Below, one piece after another: positions 19,551-28,321 of a DNA stretch of 64,000 nucleotides. The position numbers were made by a program, and so were the translations under genes. The notes below the pieces were generated by a model, which was not told where the DNA came from, did not search any database, and was given only the letters and a program-made list of their open reading frames with translations. Within the stretch, counting starts at the first letter, position 1. The number at the start of each line of letters is the position of its first letter. This stretch comes from Actinomycetaceae bacterium (lineage in GTDB: Bacteria; Actinomycetota; Actinomycetes; Actinomycetales; Actinomycetaceae): NCBI GenBank assembly GCA_030527545.1, contig JAUNAP010000002.1:62001-126000 (forward strand). The letters are read 5' to 3'.

Positions 19551-20576
19551 TCACATCTCGCCTACGAGGTCAACCTGGAACCTCCTGCGGACCTTATGCG
19601 GGTCGAGTCCCTGCGCGAGCAGGAGCTTGAGTTTCGCGTAGGCCGCTTCGATGGTCATCCGCCCACCCGAGATCGCTCCCGCGTGGGCGAGGGCGGCGCC
19701 GGTGGCATAGGTTGTCAGGTCGACGCGCCCCTCGTGGCACTGGGACAAGATGACGGTCACCGTGCCGGCCTCGGTGAGCTCGGCGATGATGCCGGGCAGG
19801 TCGGGGCAGGTTTCGGGGCCGTTGCCGGCACCGTATCCCAGGAGAAGGACGCCGGCGGGTGGGGGTGTGAGATGGGCCCGCAACCTCGACTCGCTCATGC
19901 CTGGCGTGAGGAAGGTGACGACGACTTCCTGATCGTCGCCGTCCGTATAGGGCGCGCTCAGGCGATCGGGCTGCCATCCGGGGCCGAGGAGACGCAGAGG
20001 CAGGTACTGTTCGAACGTCCCCTCGGTCGAGACCCGCCCGCTCGGCGGGAAATTGGGGGAGGAGAACCCCGCGAAGTCATCGAGGGAGACCTTTTGGACA
20101 CGTGCGCCCTGAAAAAGCGTCCCGTTGAAGAACAGTCCGACACCCGCGCCGACTTCGACGAGGCAGCGCATGGCACCCAGCACGTTCTCGGCGGCGTCGC
20201 TGCGCGGATGGGTCAGCGGCAGCTGCGCGCCGGTGATGACGACGGGGATATGGAGGTCGGCGAGGGCGCAGTCCAGCGCCGCCGCCGTGTAGGACATCGT
20301 GTCGGTTCCGTGCAAAATGAGCACCCCGTCGACCTCGCTGTCGGCCTTCCTCGCGTCGTCGATGAGGCGCTGCCAGTCCGAGGGGCGCGCGTTCGAGGAG
20401 TCGATGAGAGGGTCGTAGACGACGAGGTCGACGACGACGTTCGGGTTGTCCTTGGCGATGAGTTCGCTCACCCACGCTTCGAGACTTGCCCCTGGGCGCA
20501 GGCCCGAGGGCGTCGCCTTCATCCCGATCGTCCCGCCCGCGTAGAGGATCCGGGCACGAAAGGGTCGCTCACTCAT
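19551..20576 (-). CDS. L-asparaginase
   Basis: A 341-residue asparaginase that hydrolyses asparagine to aspartate and ammonia. No signal peptide is present, so it is cytoplasmic (type I-like). Both catalytic threonine blocks are visible: ILYAGGTIGM near residues 10-19 and VLILHGTDTMSYTA near 85-98. Further conserved parts are VVITGAQLPL and a C-terminal LLLGYGAGNGP. Its ATG overlaps the end of the permease gene by 8 bases, so uptake and hydrolysis of asparagine are translationally coupled. Confidence 0.93.
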   Translation of the reverse strand: MSERPFRARILYAGGTIGMKATPSGLRPGASLEAWVSELIAKDNPNVVVDLVVYDPLIDSSNARPSDWQRLIDDARKADSEVDGVLILHGTDTMSYTAAALDCALADLHIPVVITGAQLPLTHPRSDAAENVLGAMRCLVEVGAGVGLFFNGTLFQGARVQKVSLDDFAGFSSPNFPPSGRVSTEGTFEQYLPLRLLGPGWQPDRLSAPYTDGDDQEVVVTFLTPGMSESRLRAHLTPPPAGVLLLGYGAGNGPETCPDLPGIIAELTEAGTVTVILSQCHEGRVDLTTYATGAALAHAGAISGGRMTIEAAYAKLKLLLAQGLDPHKVRRRFQVDLVGEM

Positions 20577-22008
20577 CGGTGGACTCCGTGTCGACGATCG
20601 CTTCGAGCATTGCTGTGTTGACGCGTCCGCGGATGCACCACCACACGATCGTCATGCCTATGGCGAGGATGACGAAGGAGATGATCGTCGGCTTGCCGAT
20701 CTCGTCTGCGAACCACATGAGGACGATGATGGCGACGAGGAACGCGATCGTGATGAAGTTCGTGACGGGAGCGAGGAAGAGCCGGTAATGCGGGCGCGTG
20801 ACCTCTCCAGCGCGGGCGCGTCGCACGAAGATCCAGTGGGAGATCATGATGGAGATCCAGGTGCCCGCGATACCGATGCCCGCGAGGTTCATGACGATAG
20901 CGAATGCCTGCGTCGGGTAGATGTAGTTGATGAGCACGCCAATGAGGCCGAGCGCCGAGGTGATGACGATGCCGCCGTAGGGGACGTGGTGCTTATTCAT
21001 GCGGGCGGCGAACTTCGGTGCGGTCCCGGCGACAGCGAGGGAGCGAAGTGTACGACCGGTCGCGTACAGGCCGGCGTTGAGCGAGGAGAGGGCAGCCGTG
21101 AGGACGACGACGTTCATGATGTCGCCTGCGTGCGGGACGCCGATTGCAGAGAAGAAGGTGACGAAGGGAGATTCGTCTTCCGAATAGGCCGTGTAGGGCA
21201 TGAGCATGGTGAAGAGGACGACCGAGCCGATGTAGAACAGCGCGATGCGCCACATGACCGAGTTGACCGCCCGCGGCATGACCTTCTCCACGTCCTTGGC
21301 TTCGCCAGCGGCGACGCCGACCATCTCGGTGCCACCGAAGGCGAAGACGACGCCGAGGGCGAGGGTGATCATGGGGGCGAATCCCTTGGGGAAGATGCCT
21401 TCGATGATGCCCGGGCCGATGAGCGTGTTGAGGCCGGGTACATTGCCGTCAACCGGGGTCTGAGTGAGGATGAATGCGATCGCGATGATCATGAAGATGA
21501 CGATCGCGCCGACCTTGATGAGGGCGAACCAGAATTCGAGCTCCCCGAAGACCTTGACGGAGAGCATGTTGAGGGTGAAGACGATCGCGAGGGCGATGAA
21601 GGCGAGTATCCACTGGGGGACCGACGTGAACACCGACCAGAAACGCATATAGAGGGCGACTGCGGTGATGTCGGCCATGACGGTAGTCGCCCAGTCGAGG
21701 AAGAACAGCCAGCCCGTCGCGTAGGCACCCGCCTCTCCCTGGAACTCGCGCGCGTAGGAAACGAACGCGCCCGAGGAAGGGCGATAAATGGTGAGTTCGC
21801 CGAGGGCTCGGATCATGAGGAAAGCGAAGAAACCGCACGCGGCGTAGACGAGCGCGAGGGCAGGCCCGCCACCGGCCATACGTCCACCGGCGCCGAGGAA
21901 CAACCCGGTGCCGATGGAACCGCCTATGGCGATCATCTGCATGTGTCGAGGCTTGAGTGCCTTCTGATAGTCCGCGTCAGCGCGGTCGTGTAAGGGTTGA
22001 TGGGACAT
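20569..22008 (-). CDS. ansP: Amino acid permease, probably L-asparagine permease
   Basis: A 479-residue, 12-helix APC-superfamily (AAT family) permease. The N-terminus KPRHMQMIAIGGSIGTGLFLGAG is the standard substrate-binding TM1 with the GSIGTGLF motif. TM6 has FAFGGTEMVGVAAGEAKD, and the loop before TM8 carries the AAT-typical arginine-rich segment TGRTLRSLAVAGTAPKF. CycA, AnsP and GABA permeases are close relatives. The AnsP call rests largely on the overlapping downstream asparaginase gene. ATG 22008 has AAAGGAG upstream. Confidence 0.85.
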   Translation of the reverse strand: MSHQPLHDRADADYQKALKPRHMQMIAIGGSIGTGLFLGAGGRMAGGGPALALVYAACGFFAFLMIRALGELTIYRPSSGAFVSYAREFQGEAGAYATGWLFFLDWATTVMADITAVALYMRFWSVFTSVPQWILAFIALAIVFTLNMLSVKVFGELEFWFALIKVGAIVIFMIIAIAFILTQTPVDGNVPGLNTLIGPGIIEGIFPKGFAPMITLALGVVFAFGGTEMVGVAAGEAKDVEKVMPRAVNSVMWRIALFYIGSVVLFTMLMPYTAYSEDESPFVTFFSAIGVPHAGDIMNVVVLTAALSSLNAGLYATGRTLRSLAVAGTAPKFAARMNKHHVPYGGIVITSALGLIGVLINYIYPTQAFAIVMNLAGIGIAGTWISIMISHWIFVRRARAGEVTRPHYRLFLAPVTNFITIAFLVAIIVLMWFADEIGKPTIISFVILAIGMTIVWWCIRGRVNTAMLEAIVDTESTDE

Positions 22009-22076
22009 GGCTCTCCTTTGCGCAGACCCGATATGACGCAGTCAAGGGTAGTCCGAGGTTGACGATACGGGGACGT

Positions 22077-23744
22077 TTAGGGCCTGGTGGGAAGATGTTT
22101 CTTGAGGCGATGGTGCCCTATGCACACCTGTGCGAGATTGGCGATTCGCTCGAGATACGTGGCCTCGTCACACCAGCCGGTGTCGTAGTCGAGTGGGCCG
22201 TGTGGGGCGAGGATGTCGAGCACGCTATTCCTGCCGATGATGGTTTCGGCATAGGTGAAGAGATCGTGATCGCAGAAGGCCGCCGCGATCATGCGGTGGC
22301 GCAGCGTTTCGACGACGTTGTCGCCGTGGGGATAGACGACGAAGCTGTCTCCGCCGACAAATCCTCCGCCCGCGCACGTATCCTGCCACGGGTCGAGGGG
22401 AGAGAGGGAGAACTGGGTGTTGTAAAAGTTGAAGGCCCAGTGGAGAAAACCGCTCGCACGTTGCGCATAGAGCTGGAGGCCGAGCATGCGGTGGCGGATA
22501 CCGCGCTGGGCGATGAACTGGTTGGCGAGCCGTTTTCCCTGGCAGCCGCAATAGTAGACCCAATCCGGATGGGTCCCGCATCGCCTGAAACGATGGACCT
22601 CGGATGTGGCAACAACGGGTGTTGTCGCTGTCGGAATGGCATCGGGATCGCCAACGGCATCGATGATGCGACACCCACGCAGGTGAGGCGCCACTTGCGC
22701 GAACGCTGCCCGATAGGTATCTGCGTGGTGGGGGCCGGGTTCATCGGAAACGTGGAACAGGCAATTGCCCAGGCCTATGCTGGCGTCAAGAAAGGCCTTG
22801 AGGCGCGGTATGAGGGCGTCGAGGAAGGCGCGGTAGGCGGGCGAGGTGGAGGGGGTGTCCCAGCCGAAGAGCCGCCGCCGCGTCGGTGCTGTCGCCCAGA
22901 TGGCTGGCGCGTAGGCCGCCCCCCACTGAGAGTACAGAGGCGGCAGTTCGATGCGAGATATCCCGGCGGTGCTCGCCTCGTCTATCCATCGGGAGAGACG
23001 CTCAAAGCCGAACTTAAAACCGTCGGCGGTGAGCGTGACATCGAGGAGTTGAGTGGGAAGGCGGTAGGTTCCTTCGGCCGTGTCCAGAGGCGGCGTCCAC
23101 ACGGGAGCCATGACCGCGGTAACACCCATCGACGCTGCCGAGCGAAGGTGCGACCGCACCGCCGACCAGTGACGGTGGCTCCACACGTCGGTGTGTGCTG
23201 TGTGGGCGAGGGAATCGGCATGGAACCAGCGGGTGTGCTCGATCGTTCCCCGCGCGAGTGGCTCGGTGAGTTCAATGGTGGGAATCGTTACGTCTAATAC
23301 AGTCCGGCCCGCTACCGAGCAGGTGAGCGCGACAGGTCCGTGCGCGGTGAGGTCGATCCACACGCTGTGCCACCCGGAGTGCGTGTGGTGGGCGCGCACA
23401 GTCAGGCCGTGTGGCGTCTGGGTGCCTTCGAGGGGGATGAGGGGGTCTGGGTAGAGTCCCGGCGTCGCCTCGAGATACCCATCGTCATCGTCAACGAGTG
23501 TCGGCACGGTGACGGGGACGAGACCAACAGCATAGGCCGTGGCATCCATCCGTTCCGCCCGCAGGCGAATATCGAGCGGCTCCCATTCTGTCGTCGCTGA
23601 GGGCCCCCGCCAGGCGACCTGTAGGTGAGCGGGTCGAGCCGGCACGCACACTAGCGGCCCCCGCCACGGGCGTATCCGCGAGTTCGGTAGGACCTTGTCG
23701 AGGGGACCAACGAGGGCGGCCGCGTAGTCGTCCGAGTGGGTCAC
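22077..23744 (-). CDS. DUF4091-domain protein (glycoside-hydrolase-like)
   Basis: A 555-residue protein without signal peptide. The first about 190 residues look like beta-rich domains. The central and C-terminal part is a DUF4091-like TIM-barrel with LFHVSDEPGPHH (Asp-Glu pair of the presumed active site), DWVYYCGCQG, and the block RASGFLHWAFNFYN followed by GDSFVVYP. This family is found in carbohydrate-degradation settings, but its substrates are unknown. The open frame extends to 23993, inside the neighbouring permease gene; GTG at 23744 is the only start codon in the gap, although its GGAG lies unusually close. Function beyond glycan-related is not supported. Confidence 0.7.
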   Translation of the reverse strand: MTHSDDYAAALVGPLDKVLPNSRIRPWRGPLVCVPARPAHLQVAWRGPSATTEWEPLDIRLRAERMDATAYAVGLVPVTVPTLVDDDDGYLEATPGLYPDPLIPLEGTQTPHGLTVRAHHTHSGWHSVWIDLTAHGPVALTCSVAGRTVLDVTIPTIELTEPLARGTIEHTRWFHADSLAHTAHTDVWSHRHWSAVRSHLRSAASMGVTAVMAPVWTPPLDTAEGTYRLPTQLLDVTLTADGFKFGFERLSRWIDEASTAGISRIELPPLYSQWGAAYAPAIWATAPTRRRLFGWDTPSTSPAYRAFLDALIPRLKAFLDASIGLGNCLFHVSDEPGPHHADTYRAAFAQVAPHLRGCRIIDAVGDPDAIPTATTPVVATSEVHRFRRCGTHPDWVYYCGCQGKRLANQFIAQRGIRHRMLGLQLYAQRASGFLHWAFNFYNTQFSLSPLDPWQDTCAGGGFVGGDSFVVYPHGDNVVETLRHRMIAAAFCDHDLFTYAETIIGRNSVLDILAPHGPLDYDTGWCDEATYLERIANLAQVCIGHHRLKKHLPTRP

Positions 23745-23814
23745 TTCTCCATTATCCCACGTCGCTGCCGGTAGAAAGGGTGCCGTGGCCCCGCACGGAT
23801 GGGCCGGCCCCTTG

Positions 23815-25290
23815 TCAGCGCCTGTCGGCCCGCCAGGCGGCCGCGGCCTCTCGTTCGGCGCTGAGGCGCTCGCGGTAGGCGTCGAGCTTGGCGGTGTGGG
23901 TCGTGCTGCGGCGCTGGAGGAGTAAGACGGCGCCCAAGCCGATAAAGAACACGACGGTCGCAATGAGGCCGATACGCGTTTCGGTTTCGCCACACAGGGC
24001 GAGGATCATGAGGGCGATGAACACGATGACGAACACGGCGGCTACCCGTCCACCGGGCATCTTGAACTTCGAGGCGGAATGGAGGTGGGGACGGGTCTTG
24101 CGGTAGCGCAGATAGGCGACCACGATCGACAGCCACACGAACATGAACAGGATCGATGCCACCGTGGTGACCAGGGTGAACGCCTGCATCACCGATCCGC
24201 CAAAGGCCATAAGGACGATAGACGACGACAGCATGAGACAGGTCAGCAGCAGCGCGTTGCGGGGGATGAGGCGGTGCGAGAGGTGGTCAAAGATGCGGGG
24301 CGCAGAGCCGGAGCGGGACAGCGAAAACATCATTCGCGATGTCGAATAGACGCCGGAGTTGCACGAGGAGGCCGCCGAGGTCAACACGATCGCGTTGACG
24401 ACAGAAGCGGCGCCGACGAGACCGACAAGCGAAAACATCGTGACGAATGGTGACATTTCCGGATCGATGCGGTCCCAGGGGGTCACGGTCATGATGGCGA
24501 GGAGGGAACCCACGTAGAACAAGAGGATGCGGATGGGGATCGAGTTGATGGCCTTGGGCAGCGACGTGTCGGGATCTCTCGTCTCGGCGGCGGTCGTCCC
24601 CACGAGTTCGATGCCAACGAAAGCAAAGATGGCGATCTGGAAACCGGCGACGAAGCCGTTGAAGCCGTTGGGGAAAAAGCCACCGTGGTCCCACAGGTGA
24701 GACAGGGCGGCCTTCGTGCCGTCGGGGCTTTCGAATCCGGCGATGACCATTCCGATGCCGATAACTATGAGCGCGATAATCGCGGCGATCTTGATCATGG
24801 AGAACCAGAACTCGACCTCGCCGAAGGCCTTTACCGTCAGGGCATTGAGGGTGTAGAGGAGCGCGATGGTTGCGACGGCCGGTATCCACGACGGAAGCGT
24901 TGGCCACCAAAAGTGGATGTAGCCGACGATGGTGATGACCTCCGCAGTGCCCGTGACGATCCAGCACAGCCAGTAGGTCCATCCCACGAAGAAGCCCATG
25001 TCGGGTCCGAGAATGTCTTCGACGAACTCTGAGAAGGTGGCGTAGGAGTGGTTGGACAAGAGGAGCTCGCCCATGGCCCTCATGACGAAGAAGAGAACGA
25101 AGCCGATGATGAGGTAGACGACGAGGACGGACGGGCCGGCCAGGGAGATCGTGCGTCCCGATCCCATGAACAACCCGGTGCCGATTGCCCCGCCGATGGC
25201 GATGAGCTGAATGTGGCGGTTGGACAGGTTGCGTTGAAGGCCGGCGTCAGAATCGTGCGAGTTGACGATGTCGTCGAGGCGGTCACTCAT
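23815..25290 (-). CDS. cycA: Amino acid permease, CycA-like (D-serine/D-alanine/glycine type)
   Basis: A 491-residue, 12-helix AAT-family permease. NRHIQLIAIGGAIGTGLFMGSG forms TM1, with LLSNHSYATFSEFVEDILGP and YWLCWIVTGTAEVI near TM3, and GIELVGTTAAETRDP in TM6. The combination of LLSN with FSEF-D-LGP and YW is characteristic of CycA, which imports D-serine, D-alanine and glycine. A 40-residue polar C-terminal tail follows the last helix. The ATG at 25290 is preceded by AGGAG. It is in the same direction as the DUF4091 gene, 70 bases downstream. Confidence 0.85.
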   Translation of the reverse strand: MSDRLDDIVNSHDSDAGLQRNLSNRHIQLIAIGGAIGTGLFMGSGRTISLAGPSVLVVYLIIGFVLFFVMRAMGELLLSNHSYATFSEFVEDILGPDMGFFVGWTYWLCWIVTGTAEVITIVGYIHFWWPTLPSWIPAVATIALLYTLNALTVKAFGEVEFWFSMIKIAAIIALIVIGIGMVIAGFESPDGTKAALSHLWDHGGFFPNGFNGFVAGFQIAIFAFVGIELVGTTAAETRDPDTSLPKAINSIPIRILLFYVGSLLAIMTVTPWDRIDPEMSPFVTMFSLVGLVGAASVVNAIVLTSAASSCNSGVYSTSRMMFSLSRSGSAPRIFDHLSHRLIPRNALLLTCLMLSSSIVLMAFGGSVMQAFTLVTTVASILFMFVWLSIVVAYLRYRKTRPHLHSASKFKMPGGRVAAVFVIVFIALMILALCGETETRIGLIATVVFFIGLGAVLLLQRRSTTHTAKLDAYRERLSAEREAAAAWRADRR

Positions 25291-25339
25291 GGCGGGCTCC
25301 TAGTAAGTGGTCAGGTCGTAGCCACTTTAGCGCGCGCGA

Positions 25340-25368
25340 CATCGCGGGCCGGGGGAGGGCCCGCGATG
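25340..25368 (-). terminator. Hairpin terminator after the PfkB kinase gene
   Basis: CATCGCGGGCC pairs with GGCCCGCGATG (11 bp perfect, 7-base loop), 5 bases beyond the kinase stop codon on the minus strand. Confidence 0.65.
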
Positions 25369-25373
25369 AGGGA

Positions 25374-26321
25374 TCAGACCAGCTCAGGATGCGCGCGCAG
25401 GATCTCGTCGACCTCGGCGGTCGTCGGCGCGTAGGCGCCAACGTGCGACACGGTGATGTTGGAAGTGACGGTTGCCTTTGCGAGAGCGGGGGCGATCTGA
25501 TCCCACGTCGCCGATCCGAGGGCCTCGCGCGCCTGCGTCGATCCGATGAGCCCGGCGTCGGCGAGTCCGGCCAGGAGGCCTGCCATGAACGAATCCCCGG
25601 CACCGACGGTGTCTCCCACGGGGACGTCGAGGGGGGCGATGGCGTGGACGTCTCCGTCGGGCCCCGCGGCGAGGGCTCCCTTGGCTCCACAGGTGACAAC
25701 GACGAGGCGGCATCCGGCTTCAGCCCAGGCTTTCATCGTCTCTTCGACGCTGCGGCCCGGGTAGAGCCAGGCGAGGTCTTCGTCGGAAGCCTTGATGACG
25801 TCAACCCGCTCGACGAGGTGCTCGATACGGTCGCGGACGTCCTCGGGCGTGCCCATGACCGCCGGGCGAATGTTGGGATCGTAAGAGACCGTTCCCGTGC
25901 GGCGGAACGCCTCGACGGCGTCGGCAACCTTGTCGCCGCCGGGATTGAGCGTTGCCGCGTATGAGCCGATGTGGAGGTGCCCGAAGCGTTCGAGATCGCC
26001 CAGTTCGGGAACGTCCCATTCGAGATCGAACGTGTAGGTGGCGTGCCCTGCGTCGTCGACGTCGGCGTGGGCGATCGTCGTGTGCGTGGCTCCATTCGTG
26101 CCGGGAATGATGCTGATGCCGCGTTGAGCGGCAAAGGCGTCGAGACGATGCCCGCGCTCGTCGTCGCCCCACCAGGAGGCGAGGGCTGAGTCGTGGTTGA
26201 GCGCTGCGATTCCGGCGGCGACGTTGAGGAGCGAACCCCCGACGATCTCGCGGGTTTCATGTCCGCGTGTGACGGCGTCGATGAGGGCTTCCCCGAGACT
26301 GAGAATGGGCTTCGTTGACAT
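25374..26321 (-). CDS. PfkB-family carbohydrate kinase, probably fructokinase
   Basis: A 315-residue ribokinase-fold kinase. The start LSLGEALIDAV, the glycine-rich GGSLLNVAAGIAAL loop and the catalytic block DTVGAGDSFMAG near residues 235-246 place it in the PfkB family. YDPNIRP in the middle is typical of fructokinases and 2-dehydro-3-deoxygluconokinases. The start ATG 26321 has AAGGAG at good spacing; the open frame upstream is a shadow. No transporter or regulator neighbours indicate a substrate, so fructose is the default reading. Confidence 0.82.
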   Translation of the reverse strand: MSTKPILSLGEALIDAVTRGHETREIVGGSLLNVAAGIAALNHDSALASWWGDDERGHRLDAFAAQRGISIIPGTNGATHTTIAHADVDDAGHATYTFDLEWDVPELGDLERFGHLHIGSYAATLNPGGDKVADAVEAFRRTGTVSYDPNIRPAVMGTPEDVRDRIEHLVERVDVIKASDEDLAWLYPGRSVEETMKAWAEAGCRLVVVTCGAKGALAAGPDGDVHAIAPLDVPVGDTVGAGDSFMAGLLAGLADAGLIGSTQAREALGSATWDQIAPALAKATVTSNITVSHVGAYAPTTAEVDEILRAHPELV

Positions 26322-26386
26322 GGCAATCTCCTTGCGCTGTGGGTGTGAGACCAGTCTAGGCGGTTGCTGCCGCCTTAGGCGTGGGC

Positions 26387-28069
26387 TTACGTCCTCGGGG
26401 TGTCTTGTACGCGCAGAGCCCGGTAGCGCGATAGCGCAGCGACGATATCGACGGGGCGGGGTTGCGCCACGTGAGGGGGATAGTGCGATGCGCACAGCCA
26501 ATCCAGGCCCTCCCGTTCGATGCGCCGGGTCACCTCGGTGGCGAAATCGCGCATGGTCACGTGTCTCTTTGTTGACACGACTGCTCGCACGATCCACGCG
26601 AGAGCTTCGGCCTGCGCGGGGTCGACGACTTGTTCGAGTGCCGATATATCGATGGACGTTCGGTCGAGGGTGAGCGTGTGGGTGCCCTTTGCCGACGTCT
26701 TTGGGCGTTTTCCTTCGGTGCCGGTTGGTGAGGCATGGAGGACGCGTGAGCGCAGGGGCGGGTGCGGCGGCTCGGTGTCGGGCCGAGTGGGGCGAGGGTG
26801 GCGCGCGCATAGTTCGCGTGCCCGTTCGGTGAGGTCCGCAACGGCGTAGTGATCGAGCCCGATGACGGTATCGGCTGCGTCGAGGTAGTCCCCTGAGCCA
26901 CCCATGACGAGGATCGTCGACACGCCGCCGCTGCGTAGCCCTTCGATGCGGTCGACGAGAGGAGTGATGGGCTCGGTGTCGACGAGGACGCGCATGCGTT
27001 CGTCTCGGATCATGAGGTTGGTCGCTGAGGTGTCCTCGTCGATGAGGAGAAGCTGGCTGCCCGCCTCGAGTGCCTCGGAGATTGCGGCGGCCTGGGAGGT
27101 CGACCCCGACGCATTGTCCGTAAAAAAGTGAGTGGTGTCGGATCCGCGGGGCAGGTCGGAGATGAATAACGAAATGTCGACGCCGCGGCAGGCACGCCCG
27201 TCCTCGGCCTTGACTTTCATCGCGTGTGGCACGGTGGCGACGAGTTCGCGACCGTCGCCGGGGATGTGGGGGTAGACGCCGCGTTCAATAGCGTTAAGAA
27301 GCGTCGATTTGCCGTGGTAGCCGCCACCCACGATCGTCGTGATCCCCTTGGGAATGGCGAGGCCGCGCACGAGACCAGCGTGAGGCAAACGCACCGTGTG
27401 GGCGAGCGTGTCGGGACTTGTGAGGGCAATGGCGCGCTCGAGGGGAAGATCGCTGATGCCCGAGACGCGCGCGAGGATAGACCCGTCGGCAAGAAAGGCT
27501 ACGAGGTCGTGTTCGGCGAGATAGCTGGTGAGCGCGAGATAGTCGGTATGCGCATACACGTGTGCGGTGAGGTTTGCACTCAAGGACTCAGGCCCCTCGA
27601 GGAAGTCGCACGCGTCGTAGATGGCGTCGGGGAGGATCTCGTCGAAGATGCGGGCGGCTTCGTGTCCTTTGATGCGGCGTCCTCGCGCTGGCAGGTGGAC
27701 GCAGGCGCGCAGTTCCACGTCGCCGCACTCGGTTACCTTCACGGATGAGCGGTTGAGGATCTCTTGACCGCATGGCGCGATCGAGACCGGGCCGCGACGC
27801 GTCGCACGGGCGAAGGTGCGGGCAATGAAATCGGCGATGGCGACTCGGCCCTGCGGTTCCTTAAGGAGGGAGTTGGGGATGCCGGCGACGTCCGCCCCCA
27901 TGCGTATGCGCAGATGTGAGGCGGGCGCATAGGGGTCGGATTGGACCTTCGTCACGTTGATGGTGAAGTCGCCGTAGTCCCACGTGTCGTCGCCTATCTG
28001 CTTATAGGCGCCGTAGGGCTTGGCATCGAGGCGGTGGAGGAGGGAAATGAGACGGTCGGCATCACGCAT
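26387..28069 (-). CDS. ABC-class predicted ATPase (PF09818 family)
   Basis: A 560-residue soluble protein of the ABC_ATPase (PF09818) family. The nucleotide-binding segments are GGGYHGKSTLLNAIERGVYP (Walker A with His where Ser/Gly is usual) near residue 250 and LLLIDEDTSATNLMIRD (Walker B) near 345. Between them lies DNASGSTSQAAAISEALEAG in the place of an ABC signature. The N-terminal half (about 1-240) contains YGAYKQIGD and RIRMG, conserved in the family. No membrane segments are present. These proteins occur widely in bacteria and fungi and their role is unknown. It starts at ATG 28069 and is divergent from the pilus operon. Confidence 0.85.
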   Translation of the reverse strand: MRDADRLISLLHRLDAKPYGAYKQIGDDTWDYGDFTINVTKVQSDPYAPASHLRIRMGADVAGIPNSLLKEPQGRVAIADFIARTFARATRRGPVSIAPCGQEILNRSSVKVTECGDVELRACVHLPARGRRIKGHEAARIFDEILPDAIYDACDFLEGPESLSANLTAHVYAHTDYLALTSYLAEHDLVAFLADGSILARVSGISDLPLERAIALTSPDTLAHTVRLPHAGLVRGLAIPKGITTIVGGGYHGKSTLLNAIERGVYPHIPGDGRELVATVPHAMKVKAEDGRACRGVDISLFISDLPRGSDTTHFFTDNASGSTSQAAAISEALEAGSQLLLIDEDTSATNLMIRDERMRVLVDTEPITPLVDRIEGLRSGGVSTILVMGGSGDYLDAADTVIGLDHYAVADLTERARELCARHPRPTRPDTEPPHPPLRSRVLHASPTGTEGKRPKTSAKGTHTLTLDRTSIDISALEQVVDPAQAEALAWIVRAVVSTKRHVTMRDFATEVTRRIEREGLDWLCASHYPPHVAQPRPVDIVAALSRYRALRVQDTPRT

Positions 28070-28321
28070 GGCTCCATCGTGCCATGTTGTCGGGGATCGA
28101 GAAGCGCGCCCGTGACATGCCCCACTTAAGGGGTGGTCGGTTTAGTGGCTGCAGAGCTGACGCGTGTCACGCCGGCGCCCACTAAGCGTGAAAATGGGGG
28201 TTTCCGGGCGGTAGGGAAGCATCTTTTGTCCCGTGTTCGCGCCGAAAATCGACGGGCACCAACATTGGAGGATTGTTAGCATGACGGGGATTGTCAGTGA
28301 CTTATTCGTGGGAGCAGTGTT

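Noticed and set aside
20788-21993. 401-codon plus-strand frame opposite the asparagine permease gene.
   Set aside because: Asp/Glu/His/Arg-rich antisense artefact; the permease on the other strand is certain.
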